DNA from: Labia minor
Taxonomy: Eukaryota > Arthropoda > Insecta > Dermaptera > Spongiphoridae
Direction: 5' to 3'
DNA length: 64,000 nt
Assembly: GCA_963082975.1 (NCBI GenBank)
Contig: OY720345.1
Span: 76,167,034-76,231,033, forward strand
Part shown: one piece after another, positions 46,527 through 59,900 of the stretch
Layout: each line of letters starts with the position of its first letter
Numbering within the stretch: the first letter of the stretch is position 1
Notes under the pieces: generated by a model
Database searches by the model: none
Seen by the model: the letters and a program-made list of their open reading frames with translations, nothing else
Told to the model about the DNA's origin: nothing
Position numbers and translations under genes: made by a program

Positions 46527-46808
46527 GGTCTGTAGGCCTTTTTGAATGAGCTGAGAGTGTTTTTGAATTTTTGAATTTCGAAATGAAACCGCTACATTCG
46601 GGGTAACCTGAAATAGAACCTACCCACCTAATACGGGTAGATCCCCCAAGCTAATCGAAAGGGCCCTATGCTCAAAAGGTAACCAACAATTTGTTCCTGT
46701 TCAGGCTATTCCCATTTCGGAACTATGCTGAATTACCTTCCCGAATGCCCGTTCATTCGATCCACCTCAACTACACTCTCAGCAATACAAAAAGGCAGAA
46801 TTCAGACC
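46527..46808. repeat. Foldback element with imperfect 34-bp arms
   Basis: GGTCTGTAGGCCTTTTTG...GCTGAGAGTGT (46527-46560) is inverted at 46773-46808 (ACACTCTCAGC...CAAAAAGGC...CAGACC). About 212 GC-richer bases lie between. A MITE is likely; no target duplication is clear. Confidence 0.55.
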
Positions 46809-47309
46809 TGACATGCAATTCATGCGTTTATGCAACCCCACCCTTAGTAGTGGCATGGGACACTTTTTATAAATTAATTCTAATCTAATCTATGGATTAG
46901 TAGGATAAGAACATGCATCCCTCGATGGAAGTAAGAGGCAACCCCTGAAAATCCCCAACATCAAAATAATCAAAAAATTTACCACCCTTTTCGTGTAACA
47001 CATCGAAACCTATCAATTCTAATTGTCTTCATCTCTTCTGCCTCCTTTATCAATGCTCCTCACTCATGACACACAAATGTGCTCTGAAATTCCCTGATCT
47101 CGCTAAATTCTATAATATAGTTTAATATATTTCTCTATAATCTCTTAAAATGAATATTATCAAAACAAACAAATCAATGTAAATTCAATTATACTTACGA
47201 TTATTTAAGTGAAACTTTACTTTAAAAATTACATTTACATTTTGAAATGCATAAAATTTATATTTATTATAAAATGTGCCATGTTATATAAATAATGATG
47301 ATTACTTAC
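46809..47309. other. Mixed-composition sequence without a gene
   Basis: A balanced patch continues to about 47110 and then turns AT-rich. A possible further exon of the minus-strand transcript below could lie here, but no boundary is secure. Confidence 0.3.
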
Positions 47310-47319
47310 ATTTGGTGAG
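47310..47319 (-). ncRNA. Possible exon end of a spliced transcript
   Basis: On the minus strand TCTTCTTACAG is followed after ten bases by the strong donor GTAAGTAAT. A ten-base exon is unlikely, so either an upstream acceptor or a terminal exon is used. Confidence 0.2.
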
Positions 47320-47500
47320 CTGTAAGAAGATCATATTTCATCATTATCAAAGTTGGAGAAGATAATCAAGTATTCAAATCAGCAGGAAAGATGATTGAAA
47401 CATGAAATTGAAGTAAAAATAACATATTAGATTATCAAATTTTAAAATAAATAAATTTAAAATGAATTCAAAATCAAATTAAAAATAAATAAATACTGAC

Positions 47501-47585
47501 CTCGGAGTTAATAAAGGGTTGATATCTCGCAGATTAGACTCGGAGGCCAACTGGAAGACTTGAATTGATATACAATCTCTCTTTC
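47501..47585 (-). ncRNA. Candidate internal exon of a spliced transcript
   Basis: The acceptor TATTGTACAG and the donor CCGAG|GTCAGT bound an 85-base segment that is GC-richer than its flanks. One frame is open for 28 codons and the others have stops. I do not recognise a product. Confidence 0.35.
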
Positions 47586-48205
47586 CTGTACAATACAATG
47601 CATACCAATACTATGAAAAAAGCTATAAAAATAAATAAATAACATTAAAAAAATATGATTCAAATGGTGTTCAGATTTTTTAAAATATTATCTTATTTCT
47701 CTGATATTAAAATTCTTTAAAATTTTAAAATATTTAGGATAATAATACTAACATCATTCACGACGATTTTAATTTAAAAAAAAATATTTTAATAATTATA
47801 TTTTAAGAAAATTAAATCTTATAGTTGTTTTTTTTTAATGTTGTATAAATTTTATTTAACTTTTAATAAAATTGAATTAATGAATTCTTAAATCGAATCG
47901 ATCGAATATTTAAGGTAAATTCTAGTCAAAGATCATAATGAAACATTTATAAAATTTATATAATTATATAATATATATATATATATAATATGTATATTAG
48001 TAAAAAAATTTAAAAAATGCATTTTTAAAATATAATTTTTATTGAAATATTTTTTTTTTAAGTTCATTAAATAAATTATTATATTTTGAAAAAATGGTGT
48101 GGGGGCGGGATGAAAAATATTCAATTTTAAAAATTAATGAGAGTGATATAACTATAAATTAAATGAAAATACCTGTAATGATTAAAAGAGAGTAAAAGAC
48201 CTTAC

Positions 48206-48293
48206 CTTGGTTGGGATGTAGCAGGCCGATATGTCATTTGGAAGATATCATATCGTTTTACTACCTTCTATATGTTCACCACACTTTACATAC
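48206..48293 (-). ncRNA. Candidate internal exon of a spliced transcript
   Basis: The acceptor CTTGTTTTAG and the donor ACCAAG|GTAAGG bound an 88-base segment with stops in all three frames, so it would be non-coding or 5' UTR. Its spacing and orientation fit the exon candidate at 47501-47585. It lies on the per strand, 5.6 kb downstream of the per stop. Confidence 0.35.
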
Positions 48294-51200
48294 CTAAAAC
48301 AAGTAATAGAAAAACACATCACTGCTGCTTTGATAGTTCTAAATAGACTGATTGACAATATATATTTCTATTACATTTAAATAATAATAATGCCTTCTTA
48401 GAAAAAATATTTGTTTTTTACTAATCGGATTATATTTTTTTTAAAAAAATAAAAATAAATAATTTAAATGAATTATAAATAAAAATACCAGTCAATTTTA
48501 CTTGTTACTGGCTACACTCTTCACACTTAGACAAGAGGCTCCCCCCCACCATTTTCAACATTAATATATTATCGAATATTTTTTTATATCTTTTAACTAA
48601 TCCTGTGCAAAATTGTTCAGCTTTGAATTATTAAACTTTAAAATGGTAAAATGATTATTAAATAATATTATAAACTGTAGTATTTGAAACGTATTTGTGA
48701 TAAAATTTATTTATTTTCTAAAAATGTTCAAAGTTTATTTGAGGGGCGTCAATTACGGTTTTGCATCTTCCAACACCTTATTATAAAATTTCTCCCACTT
48801 TAGTTTTTACTATAGTTTGTTAAAAACGGGACAAAATTGACATTTTTATTAAAACGACGGAATGGTCAAATATATATATAAATATATATATATATTAAAA
48901 AACGGTACTATCCCGTTCAAAATGGTACGAATGGTCACTATACCTATTATGGGTAGGATTATTATTATAATATGGATGTTAATCATTTATTTAATTAATT
49001 ATAAATTATGTAAAATTTTCATTCATATTACTAGAATATTATACCTTTAAATCAATGGCAATATAAGACTTATGTAAAATATGCTTGATATATTCCACTA
49101 TAGAAGCAAAGTTATCTGACATAAAAATTCAGATTATGTATTTATTTCATAGACATATTTTATTCGAATTTTTATTCTTAAAATCACTTGATATAATTGA
49201 TTTCTAAATCTTGTCATTGTAAAAGAGGAGGGCTAAATAATAAATTTATATGTAGCCCATTGTATATGAGAATTTGAGATAATTTATGATTAATTTATAA
49301 CTATAAGTGGAAAAGTAAAAGTCATAAACAAAAATATTTGGTTAGTAGAAAATGGATATTAATTAATTTTTTTATATTTATTTATAAATATTCAAAATCT
49401 TTGTACAATTATAAAAAGCTTATAGAATTACTTTCATCTGAGCATATATTTGACTAGACAAATTATTTTTATATGTGTTACAGGTTATTTTTAATTGGAC
49501 AAAGTTAAGAAGACATTTGAATTTCTTCCAATTGTTTTTATATACGTAAAATTACAAAAAAATGTGTAAAATACATTCTTCATGTTGAATAATAAAGCTT
49601 GTGCTCTTGTTTATATTTTGATACCAATATATTAATTTTTTCTATTTATATCTAGTACATTTTTGTACTATTATATTCAATAAATAATTACTTTTATTGA
49701 TGACATATAAGTTGAATCAACCATTAAACTATATAACATTAAAATATTACAATTTATAATTACATATTTATTATATTAAAAATAATCTATCTAAAATTTT
49801 TTAATTTTTTAATATTTATATATATATAAATGATAGGTATATTTAAAATGTTTTTTTCTAAATTTTAGAAAGGGCATAAATGAAATGATAAAATAATAAT
49901 AATTTAAATATTTAAATATATAATTTGACATATTTTTATACAAATATAAACATGAAAGATGCATGATGATTTCTTTTTAAATAAACTATATACAACCTCT
50001 TGATCACTTTTCTTTTTACTATTCTTAAAATGACTTTTAGTTCATGTTATTAAATATAAAAATACAAATTATATACAAAATAAAAAAATCACAAGAATTA
50101 ATTTAATTTTAAAATTTTAGAATTAATTGAAATATAAAATTATAATTTTTCTTTTTTATTATATTAGATTTTATACACGTTATTTGCATTATTTTGTCAT
50201 TTTTTTTAATAATTTAAAAATATATATAGTATTCTTGACTTTATCAACTTCACACTTCCTTAAGACTCTGATAAACACCAAGAAAATCAATTGGAAGGGG
50301 GCAATTTATATCTTATTTGTATATAATGGATTGACCAATTTGTTTAAGCAAACAAACTCACTGTTTCGGAATATTTATAAAAAATGATTTTTAATAAATT
50401 TTTTATATATTTTCTTTGATTCAAAAATATATATATGCCTATTTCAAAAATAGAACAGGAAGAATCTTGGAATTCAAATTTTTTTCAAGCCTTGTAAAAG
50501 ACTTGAATATATAGATAGGTACTTAAAAGATTGTTAATGAGGATCAGCAATATAAATTATATTAATAAAAATAGAGATTATTATAATATAATAAAATATA
50601 ATATATAATTTAATACTTTCTGAAAATAATTACAAATTAATTAAAATTAAAACCATTTTTTTTTCTTTTGATTTAAAAATAATTCTTTATTCTAATTTTT
50701 GATTTAAGAAATTAATAAATAATAGTTTTTTATTGCCAAAAAAGGATGACCAGATATGAATGTATAAAGACATTTTATAAATATATAAATAAGTTAAAAG
50801 TAATTTTTTTTTTTAATATTTTAATTTTAATCAGAAATATTTTGATAGGCATTGCCTTATATATCTACCTAATTTTTGAAATAAGTATTTTATTCTTGAC
50901 AAATTTATTATATTACAATTAATTAATAAGTAAAAATTTTAAAATAATTTTTTAGCTTTCTATATTTTAATGATTGTCTCTCAAGATGTTTAATATTTTA
51001 AGCATTATTTATATTTATTATCATTATTATTACAATTTCATATCAAAATGAGTCATATATTAACAATAAATAATTATATATATATTAATTTATTATTTAA
51101 AATAATATTATTAATTATAGGGATTTAAATTTAGATATATTTTTTGTTTGTAATTATTTGAAAATTTTGACTTTAGAATAAATTAAAGTAATAGATAATA

Positions 51201-51468
51201 ATTATTAATTTTGTATTATATAATAAACACATCATACCTAAAATATGTAAAAAAAATAATTCATAATTAGAAACCAAAATAAATAAATTTAAAACCAATA
51301 TTATAAAATAAATAAAAAAAATAAAGAATAATTAAATTTTGAAATTTCACTTACTATTAAGAAATATTTATTAAATATTAATTATTTCAATTATTATTTT
51401 CACTAATTAATAAATACTTTTTTAGTTATTTTAGATAATACTGATTAATTCATTATATAATAAAATTA
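48294..51468. other. Gene-free AT-rich desert
   Basis: Frames at 48862-49050 and 50127-50387 are hydrophobic low-complexity translations of AT-rich sequence. I see no gene, RNA or recurring repeat. Confidence 0.55.
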
Positions 51469-51705
51469 GTACCGGGACCCCGAGCCTCGGCTCGGTACTT
51501 AAGTTAAAAAAAATGATTCATTATTATTGGATTTGGCTGGTAATATTAATACCTGGGACACCGAGCTCTCGCTCTACCCTTTAAAAAATATTGATACACA
51601 ATTCTTTAATTATTTATTACAATTATTAAATGTTACACATTTGCATCAATCTGATTAAAATTAATGAACTTGTGCTCCTCAATAGTACATAAATATATAA
51701 TATAT
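51469..51705 (-). mobile_element. Family B fragment with terminal hairpin
   Basis: It starts at TACCGGGACCCCGAGCC with TCGGCTCGGTA and extends through GCATCAATCTGATTAAAA. The distal part is missing. Confidence 0.8.
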
Positions 51706-51853
51706 AGGTACATATATTTTTTTTCTATAGTGTTTTTTTGAAAAACTGTTTAGCGCCCCAAGTGGTTATAAAACAAACTAAAGACAATAAAACGTGCTTT
51801 GCAGCTTTTCGGAATTAAAAAAGCAAAATTGGCAGTCGTGGGACTGGCCGACA

Positions 51854-52334
51854 GAAGTGAAAACTTCTGCGTAAGAAATTTTAAAACAGACGAAATTCGC
51901 GCTATTTCACGAGAAAGATGAATTTCATATGCATGTATATATATATAACTTATATATTATTTTAAACATATATTTTAAACAAATTTGTAACTTATATTTA
52001 TATATATATAAATACACAACTTTGTTTAAAATATTGCAATACGAACTGTTTTATAATTCTTATCTCTAACATAAAATATATATTTATTATGTGAAGTTCA
52101 TTTCGTATAATTTTGATTATATATGTATATATGAAATGAACTTTACATAATAAATATATATTTATATGTTAGAGATAATTTATAAAACAGTTCTAATGAC
52201 AATTCAAATTTCGCGCTCTGTTATAAGAAATTTGAAAGCAGATGGTTTCATGGTGTTGGTCACGATCACGCGAGTTCTATACTTTTTCCCCATCCCGCAA
52301 AAGTGCTCAACGCCGCTAAAGAAGTTTTCACTTC
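51854..52334. repeat. Foldback element with nested palindrome
   Basis: The outer arms GAAGTGAAAACTTC (51854-51867) and GAAGTTTTCACTTC (52321-52334) are inverted. Inside lies a second, longer palindrome (next entry). GC-richer blocks next to each outer arm differ from one another. This looks like a DNA transposon relic of unknown superfamily. Confidence 0.6.
52043..52193. repeat. Long near-perfect palindrome
   Basis: The arms 52043-52104 and 52133-52193 are about 62 bases each, differ at only a few positions and flank a 28-base loop. A transcript would fold into a long, nearly perfect hairpin. Confidence 0.85.
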
Positions 52335-52454
52335 AAAAATTATTTAATATTTGGAAATATATCTGACTTATAGAAAAAATGAATATTAATTAAAGAAAGA
52401 AATAGTTTTTAAAATATCCTGAATAATATGTAACAATTTTCAAGATAGAAATTT

Positions 52455-53075
52455 ATTACAATATTACAATTATTAACTGTTGCATCATTGCATCAATCTG
52501 ATTAAAATGAATGGAACTTCGGGTACTCAATAATAATAAATAAAATAATATTAATAAATATATTGAATAATATTTTATTGAAAAAATATTAAAACTTATA
52601 AAACTATCTAAAACTTTATTAATAAAAGAACAATGAATAAATAAATATAGAATAGTAATTTATTAAAAAGTAAACAATAGATAAAAAGAAAAAAAAATAA
52701 CAAAATCATTATTTTCATTTTTAAATAACGATTCACCCGGCGAGTTTCGAACCGACGAAATCCACTCGTTAAAACATCAGTCCAACCGCTGGACTATATG
52801 TATTTAGATAAAAAATTGTCATTTTTTTACTGTCTTAGCAGGCAGTATTAAAAATTTTGACGTTTTCCATATATAATTTTCAATTAAGAAATTAATAATA
52901 AAGCTGTATGTTTCAAGAGATATCATCAATAAAACTTAATTTTTCTTTATAAATACTATATCTAGTGTGAATTTGAAAAAAATCGTTAGAGCGGTTTTTG
53001 AGAACCAATATATATAGATAAATACATATATACAATTTTAGCTAGCATAATAAGATAAGATATATATAGAATACA
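52455..53075 (-). mobile_element. Family B element interrupted by a tRNA-derived relic
   Basis: TTGCATCATTGCATCAATCT (left) and AAATCGTTAGAGCGG with CAATTTTAGCTAGCATAATA (right) are family B. Between them sits unrelated sequence including the tRNA-like block. The GC-rich terminal hairpin is absent. Confidence 0.7.
52730..52800 (-). repeat. tRNA-derived relic (SINE head or decayed tRNA)
   Basis: On the minus strand an A-box-like TAGTCCAGCGGTTGG, with a perfect D-stem (GTCC/GGAC), is followed at tRNA spacing by a B box, GGTTCGAAACT. The T stem pairs at four of five positions. The acceptor stem does not pair and the anticodon stem is decayed, so this is not a working tRNA gene. Confidence 0.5.
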
Positions 53076-53365
53076 ATTAAAAACTTTCTCTTTAAATACC
53101 GTCCTTAAATCAATCATTTCAGTATTGTAAGACAATAAATACTTTAATTTAAATAAATATCTTATAACAATTTTTATTTATTTGAAAAATACATCATTAT
53201 TTGTATAATAAATTATAATAATATGTATATAAAAATGCTTATAATAGAAATACAATATTAATAATATAAGAAAGGAGTATTAATTTATTTTTAGTTAAAA
53301 AAATTGACTAGAAATTAGCTCTTTTTTCCCAAATTCTTTTGGAAAAGACATTAAAATTTAATATG

Positions 53366-53401
<36 letters not shown>

Positions 53402-53813
53402 CTTTAATACTTAATCTAAAATTACATTTTGTCAATCCTTAAATCTATAAGGCAATGTACGTTAAAAATGTTAATTTATATTATATTACATATATATATT
53501 AATTAAAAATATATATTTATAATATGTATGTTATAAAGATTATAAATTGTATATTGAAGTATTTAAAAATATTTGAATAATATATATAAGCTTTTATATA
53601 TTTATTTATGTACAAAATGTACTAATTTTTTAAATAAAATAATTTAGATTTCTATAGACATAGATAATCACTGGATAGTAAGTGATTCTGGTCATCCAAT
53701 TTATAAAATTATTGTTAACATTTTTATTTTTATTTTTTTATTATTTTTTAATATAAAACCGATACTTTTGTAAATAGGAATTTCTTATACATTTATAAAT
53801 GATTCGATGTTTT
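53076..53813. other. AT-rich intergenic sequence downstream of per
   Basis: A TA microsatellite lies at about 53367-53398. No gene is visible. Confidence 0.5.
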
Positions 53814-53819
53814 TTTATT
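53814..53819 (-). terminator. per: per polyadenylation signal candidate
   Basis: AATAAA on the minus strand lies 46 bases after the per stop codon. Further AATAAA copies occur within the next 100 bases. Confidence 0.6.
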
Positions 53820-53864
53820 AAAATTAGAAAAATAGATGGCACATTATTATAAAATGTTTAAAAG

Positions 53865-53957
53865 TCACTGGTTCATGGCTGCAGGAGGTGGCATTGGTGC
53901 ATCCTCTTCAAAAATCATTACTAATTTTCCATATTCCATAGGTTTTCGCCTTTTTTT
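53865..53957 (-). CDS. per: per terminal exon
   Basis: The acceptor is TTATATAG. It begins with a basic KKRRKP stretch (possible nuclear localisation signal) and ends in [20 protein letters not shown] and TGA, a conserved terminus of insect PER. Confidence 0.95.
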   Translation of the reverse strand, partial: KKRRKPMEYGKLVMIFEEDAPMPPPAAMNQ

Positions 53958-56900
53958 CTATATAAAACCAAAATTGAAATTAATTATAGTTCAAGCTAAT
54001 CTGTAATTATTTTTTAATAAAGATTTTAAATATGTATATTCTATAAATAATATAATTGCTTATGTTAATTTTTATTTGTGTTTTAAATACTTATATCATC
54101 AAAATCTTAACCAAATCCCTCCCCTTTATGGACTTGAATCAATAAATGGCGTATATGTACATTAAAAAAATAATAAATTAAACTAACTTTATGAATGATG
54201 TATGAAATAAAGGTTTTATAATTTATTTATTTATGAAAAAACAAGAAAGTTATGTTTTTAGATTTTAGCTTAAGCTTTATTTTTATATAAGCCCCATTTT
54301 AATTGATTTAATCTATATTGTTGCCTTCAAATTAAAACACTTTTCTATACTTGTTTTTTTAATAAAAATGGAAATCTAATGAGAGTTCTCTGTGTTATAA
54401 AGTATAAATACATATAATTATTTAAACAATTTTTTAATAATATATATATTACAAACAAATCATACCTTGATATTATGATGACAACTCGAAGCATTTAAAG
54501 AAGGTTCTTCACAACCAGAACCCCCTGATGATGAAGATGTCGTAATACCTTCTTCTAATTTCAGAGAGGAAGGATTTGATTCATTGTCCATTTCCAAATC
54601 AATATACAATTGTGACAGTTGTTCATTTACCATTAATGGCTAAAAATAATATTAAATTAATCCTAATATAAAATGCAATGAAAGTAAAAAAAAAACACAA
54701 CAATAAATACCTGATTTATATTTTGCAAATGTTTTAAATCCTTTTGAAGAACATCATGTAAATGTCTTTCATTCATTTGATAACGAAATATTAGATCAGG
54801 TGTCAAATCCACGTCTTCCATCCAAGTAGGATCTCTTAAGATCGGCCGGGGTGGTTTTGAATTAGAATTTCCATCCTAAAAATATAATGAATATGATTAA
54901 TATTGTTTTTTTTTTTTAATTAAAAAAAAAATACTTACTTCTCCTCCACTAGCATCACTTTTGTCTGTTTTTAAAAAACTATAAAGACTACTATAGCTTG
55001 ATTCATCGCCAGTTGTGTCGGCATTAGCATTTCCACATACTTTTCCAGATTCAGGAAATTCTGAAGGAATATCTTCAAGGGGTGAACTAAAATCTAATGG
55101 AGAAGGTGGCCGATCTTTACCTGAAATACCCTGAAAAATAATAAAATAAACATTTTTAAAACTATTATAAAATGATTAGAGAATTCGAAAATTAAGAAAC
55201 GAAAAAAAAATATTTTGGAAATTAATGATTTTATAAAAAAAATATAGATTATTATTTATATAATTTCAAATACAAATTTATCTAAATAATAATAATTTTT
55301 AAAAGTTTTATTGTATATTTCAAACTTTAAGTTTTTAATTAATTATAATACACAATAGTATAATATTACTAACTTGATTTACTGAAGCTCCTCCAATACT
55401 TCCTGGTTCAGCTTTTACTGAAGTTGCTTGAGATGCTGGTCTTTGAGCAGATGACTAAGATGAAATTTAAATTAAAACAAAATTATATAAAAAAATATAT
55501 TTGAAAAAAAAAGATTTAAAACAAATGTCATGAGTTTTAAACTTACATCAAGATCAGTAGAAATCAAATTCGGTTTTCCTGTAATTGATGTCGTATGCTG
55601 AGATTGAGATTGATGATTAAGATTATTCACCAAAGGTGTAGGAGAGTGCATTAAAGTAGGTTGTATCATTGGATAGAAAAGAGAAGAATTTGCAGCATCA
55701 TTAGTTGCTGGGGGTGGAGGTGGTGGAGGGTAAAGTAAACCCGAATAAGTCGCTTGTACCGGTCTTGGTGTCATCATTACTAAAAATATAATAAATATAA
55801 TATCAATTTATATAAAGAACCAAATGCAAATCAATCGAGAAAGAAGAAAGAAAAGAGAGCTTACTTGGATAGTGTGTTGTGTAATAAAAGGGAATGACCC
55901 CAGTGCCAGTTATTGGAATTGGACTTGGATTTGGATACCCACTATAAAAAGAAAAATAATAATTTAATTAATGGAAAAGGGAAATTTTTGATTTGTAGGA
56001 TATCCTCATTTGAATATTATGATTAATATCAGTAATTTATCATATTATATAGTATTATATTTTTTTAATCTCATTACATTAGCCAAGGATAAAAAAAGAG
56101 TAAACAAGAGAAAAGGTTTTATAGAAATTTACACTACTTATTATATTCCCTAAATATCTATTTAATTCAAGAAAATCATAGCCCTATAATTTTCTCATTA
56201 AAAAAATAATAATAAAAATAATCATTAAAATAACAAAAATGATATTATAGGTTGTTTTTTATATTAGATATTATAAATATATATTTCAAATACGAACCTA
56301 ATCGTTGTACAAGGTTGTGTATGTTGTATAGGAGTAACCGTTAAAGAATACGGTGGCCATAGGTTAACGCCATTCGTACTAGAAAATACTCTCGAGTTTG
56401 TCGCTGTAGATGTACCGGCATTGTTGATAGATTGAACAGAACTTCTACCAGGGGTTGGAAGAATATTCTGATTGATGGATTGCATCGGTTGTTTAGGACA
56501 ACATGAGATATCTAAATGGGAATGTTTAATTGGTTTAAAATTTTCATTTTCCCAAGAATGTGATCCACTTCGTTTTAATCCATGTCCATGTTCCTGCAAA
56601 AATAACAAAAATAATTCATTTATTTTTTATTCTATAATTATATAAAAGTGAGTGAAACAAAAAAAAGAAGAAATAATCAATGACTATTTGTATTTACCTG
56701 ATGTTTATTAGCTTGATTTTTATTTTTTCCTGGAAGTACAGCGGAAGCTGCAGCAGCAGCAGCAGCAGCGGCTGCGGCTGCAGCTGCTGCCGCCGCTGCA
56801 GCACCTTTATGTCTTTGCTCTCGATGCTTTTGAACCATTATTTTTTCCATATCTTCATTATGACGATATAAGAGAGCCTCTGTTAATTGAGGGGGCCTAA

Positions 56901-59900
56901 GGAAAATAAATCGAAGGTTCATTTATGAAAGATGATTAGTTCTTTTAGAATGAATTCAAATGTGAGTCTATCATGTAAAAAAATATTTATAATAAGTAAA
57001 TATTCTTTTCTTTTATTTATGTTATTAATTAAAAGATTAAAGATTATATGAAATATTGAATGCATTTGAAATGAAGTGCTTCTAAAAATTTATAACACTA
57101 ATCGAATGACAATTCATATTTATTTAATAAAATCTCAATGAGAAATCAGTTTTAATTAATATTTTAGAAATTTAATATGTTACATGTTAGGCCCACTAGT
57201 TTAAAAGAATTCTAAAGAATTTTCTCGATTCACCTGTATAAAGCATCTCCGAAACCACTTAATCGGGCTTGAACAGTTTTATTTTTCGAATTTCCTGATG
57301 TCGCTAAACCACTTCGATGTCCTGAATGACTGGACCTTGTAAGAATTGCAGAAGGGGTTGAAGCCGCAACAGCAGCAGCTGCCGCGGCAGCAGCAGCAGC
57401 GGCATTAACTGCTGCTGCAGCCGCAACCGTAGAACAATTTGAGACATTTCGATTGGTTACTTTATTATCTGAACTGACAAGCACAGCTTCCGAAGGAGCT
57501 TCTCCGGCATCCATGCCTGAACTTAGACCGGATCCAGCGGATCCAGAATCTTGGACAGGCGAACAACTTTTTCTAAAATCACAGATATATTTATATGCTG
57601 CCTGTAATTTATCTTTTAAATTATATTTAACACACAAATTTAATTATTATGCATAAAGAAGATTAAATAAAAAAAACAAACAAAAATATATAATAATAAA
57701 AATATAAGATACATATATATATTGTATTCTTCCCAATATATCTTATTTGATTTTAGGATATTTACTGAATTTGTTTAATTTTTACTTGTTTTTTTTTTTT
57801 TTTTTTTTGTCTTCGGTTGAAACCATTAATGTTTAATAAAGAAAAATAATTGAATTTTCAATTAGATAGTGAAGGTTTATTCATCTATTTCTAAAGGCGA
57901 TGATCTAAAATCAAATTGGAACTTTTCGGATCCTTAGATAACTCGCTCTGAAAATATTACTTTGCATTAACATGATTTCAAAAACAAAAAAAGAGATGAA
58001 CATAAATTTCTAAAGAAAATTCTATTAAATTCGTATCTATTTAACAATTGAGGAGTCAACTGAAATAAAAATATATCATTTTTTTTTATGTGATTAATAT
58101 TACAAAAAAATACATATATAATTAATTTCATCAGTCAGGCGCAGTTCTGGAATTTGACTTTATAGTGAGAACTTTAAGGGGAAGGGTTAAGTAGAATTAA
58201 AAATAAATAAATTTGAAAACTCTGAAAATTTATATTTATAAATATTATACTTCAAAACAAATTTTATTAAATTTATTAAAAAAAATTATTTCTTAGATAG
58301 ATAGTATTTTGACCAAAGCGAAATAATATCTACCCCCCTCCCCAACACACACACACATACACATACACACATCATTTTCCTAGAACCACGCCTGCTTCAT
58401 GTCGAAGGTTTAATTATAAATAAATATAATTAAAAAAAAGATAATTTTAATAAATAACTTGAGATTGAAAAAAATACTATTAGTTGCGTACCTATTTTGA
58501 CATGAATGTATACTTGAATCAGCCACAAGTAAAGATTTATTTTCTTCATCTGTACTCGAACGATTAGCATCGAGTTTACTTTCTCCAGTAGACTCATCAG
58601 ACAAAGTAGTCTTAGGTTTGCTCTCGAAAAACCTAGCAGAGGCAACAGATAATATCAAACATTCTGTATTAGAAAATGTCCTAAGTTCTATTTTCTCAAC
58701 TGGCAGACAATCTATTGATGTTAATATTTTAATAACAAAGAGTTAATTTAATTATTTGTAAAATGCACACAATACATAAAAAATTGTATTTTAATTTCCG
58801 AGATTTTTTTTATTTTATTTAAAAATCTCTATACAGCAAAACACATAACTTTTTTTTTTAATTAAATTTCTTTGTTTATTATATATATTTTATACAACAT
58901 AATATATTATCATTGATGAGTGTCTTAGGTTAAGGGGTTAGTGATAAAAGTAGGGGTAGAAAAGCATTTACCAAAATAATTTTTAAAACAAACTAAATAT
59001 AAATTATATTAGTTTATAAAAAGAGATTATCAATTAATAAAAATTGTTGATTTGAATATAAAAAATATTATAATTATTTTTTTAATTTATTTTAACTGTA
59101 GACATACAATAAGCTATAATAACTTTAAAGAAAATAACTATAAATAAAAAAAAATAGAAATTTCATGGAAAATTCATCAATTTAGGGACCGTGAATTAAA
59201 AAATAATGACAGTTAATTTTAATTATTGTTTTATAGCTTTTAGAAATTTTTTCAAAATTATTTTTTTTTTTAAATTTTTAAAGTTTTTCTAGTGAATCAA
59301 TAATTTTAGTTTTAGAGATTTTAAAAGAAATTTATATGGTAAGTTATGTCTTGTTAAAAATATGTTTCTCCTTTGTGTAAATATAATTATAATTGAAATC
59401 AAATCACATAATAAATAATTCCAGCTTTTAAATCAACTTAGAAAAATCACCCAAAGATGATAATGAAATAGCGGAATGTTTTTATCTGATCATATTTTTA
59501 TCATTCATTATAAAATGTTTATATTAAAATACAAATTTAATTTTAAGTGAGTTTTTACTCATCAATTGTTTGATTATTTTCTTTATTTTCAAATGTAGTA
59601 GATGAATAATGTAATGCTCTTGCTCCAGTTTATTTAATATTAGATTTATTAAAAAAATATTTTATTATTATTATTATTAAATATTAAATCTGTATATTAT
59701 ATATTATTAAATTGTTTGTTTTTTAATTATGTATTATTTGATCAAGAAATAAAAAAAAAATTTAATTTAAAAATTTATTAATTTATTTTTATTTTATGTT
59801 GAAAATTGTCAAAAAAAAATTTATTTGATTAAAAAAAAATTTCGTGTCTACCTTTCTTAAGTCAATATTTTTCGATTTTATATTTATTAAAAAAAAAACA

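Noticed and set aside
52730..52800. Functional tRNA gene
   Set aside because: The acceptor stem does not pair and the anticodon stem is decayed, despite A and B boxes.
56680..56871. Plus-strand frame with serine/cysteine repeats
   Set aside because: It is the antisense of the PER polyalanine exon.
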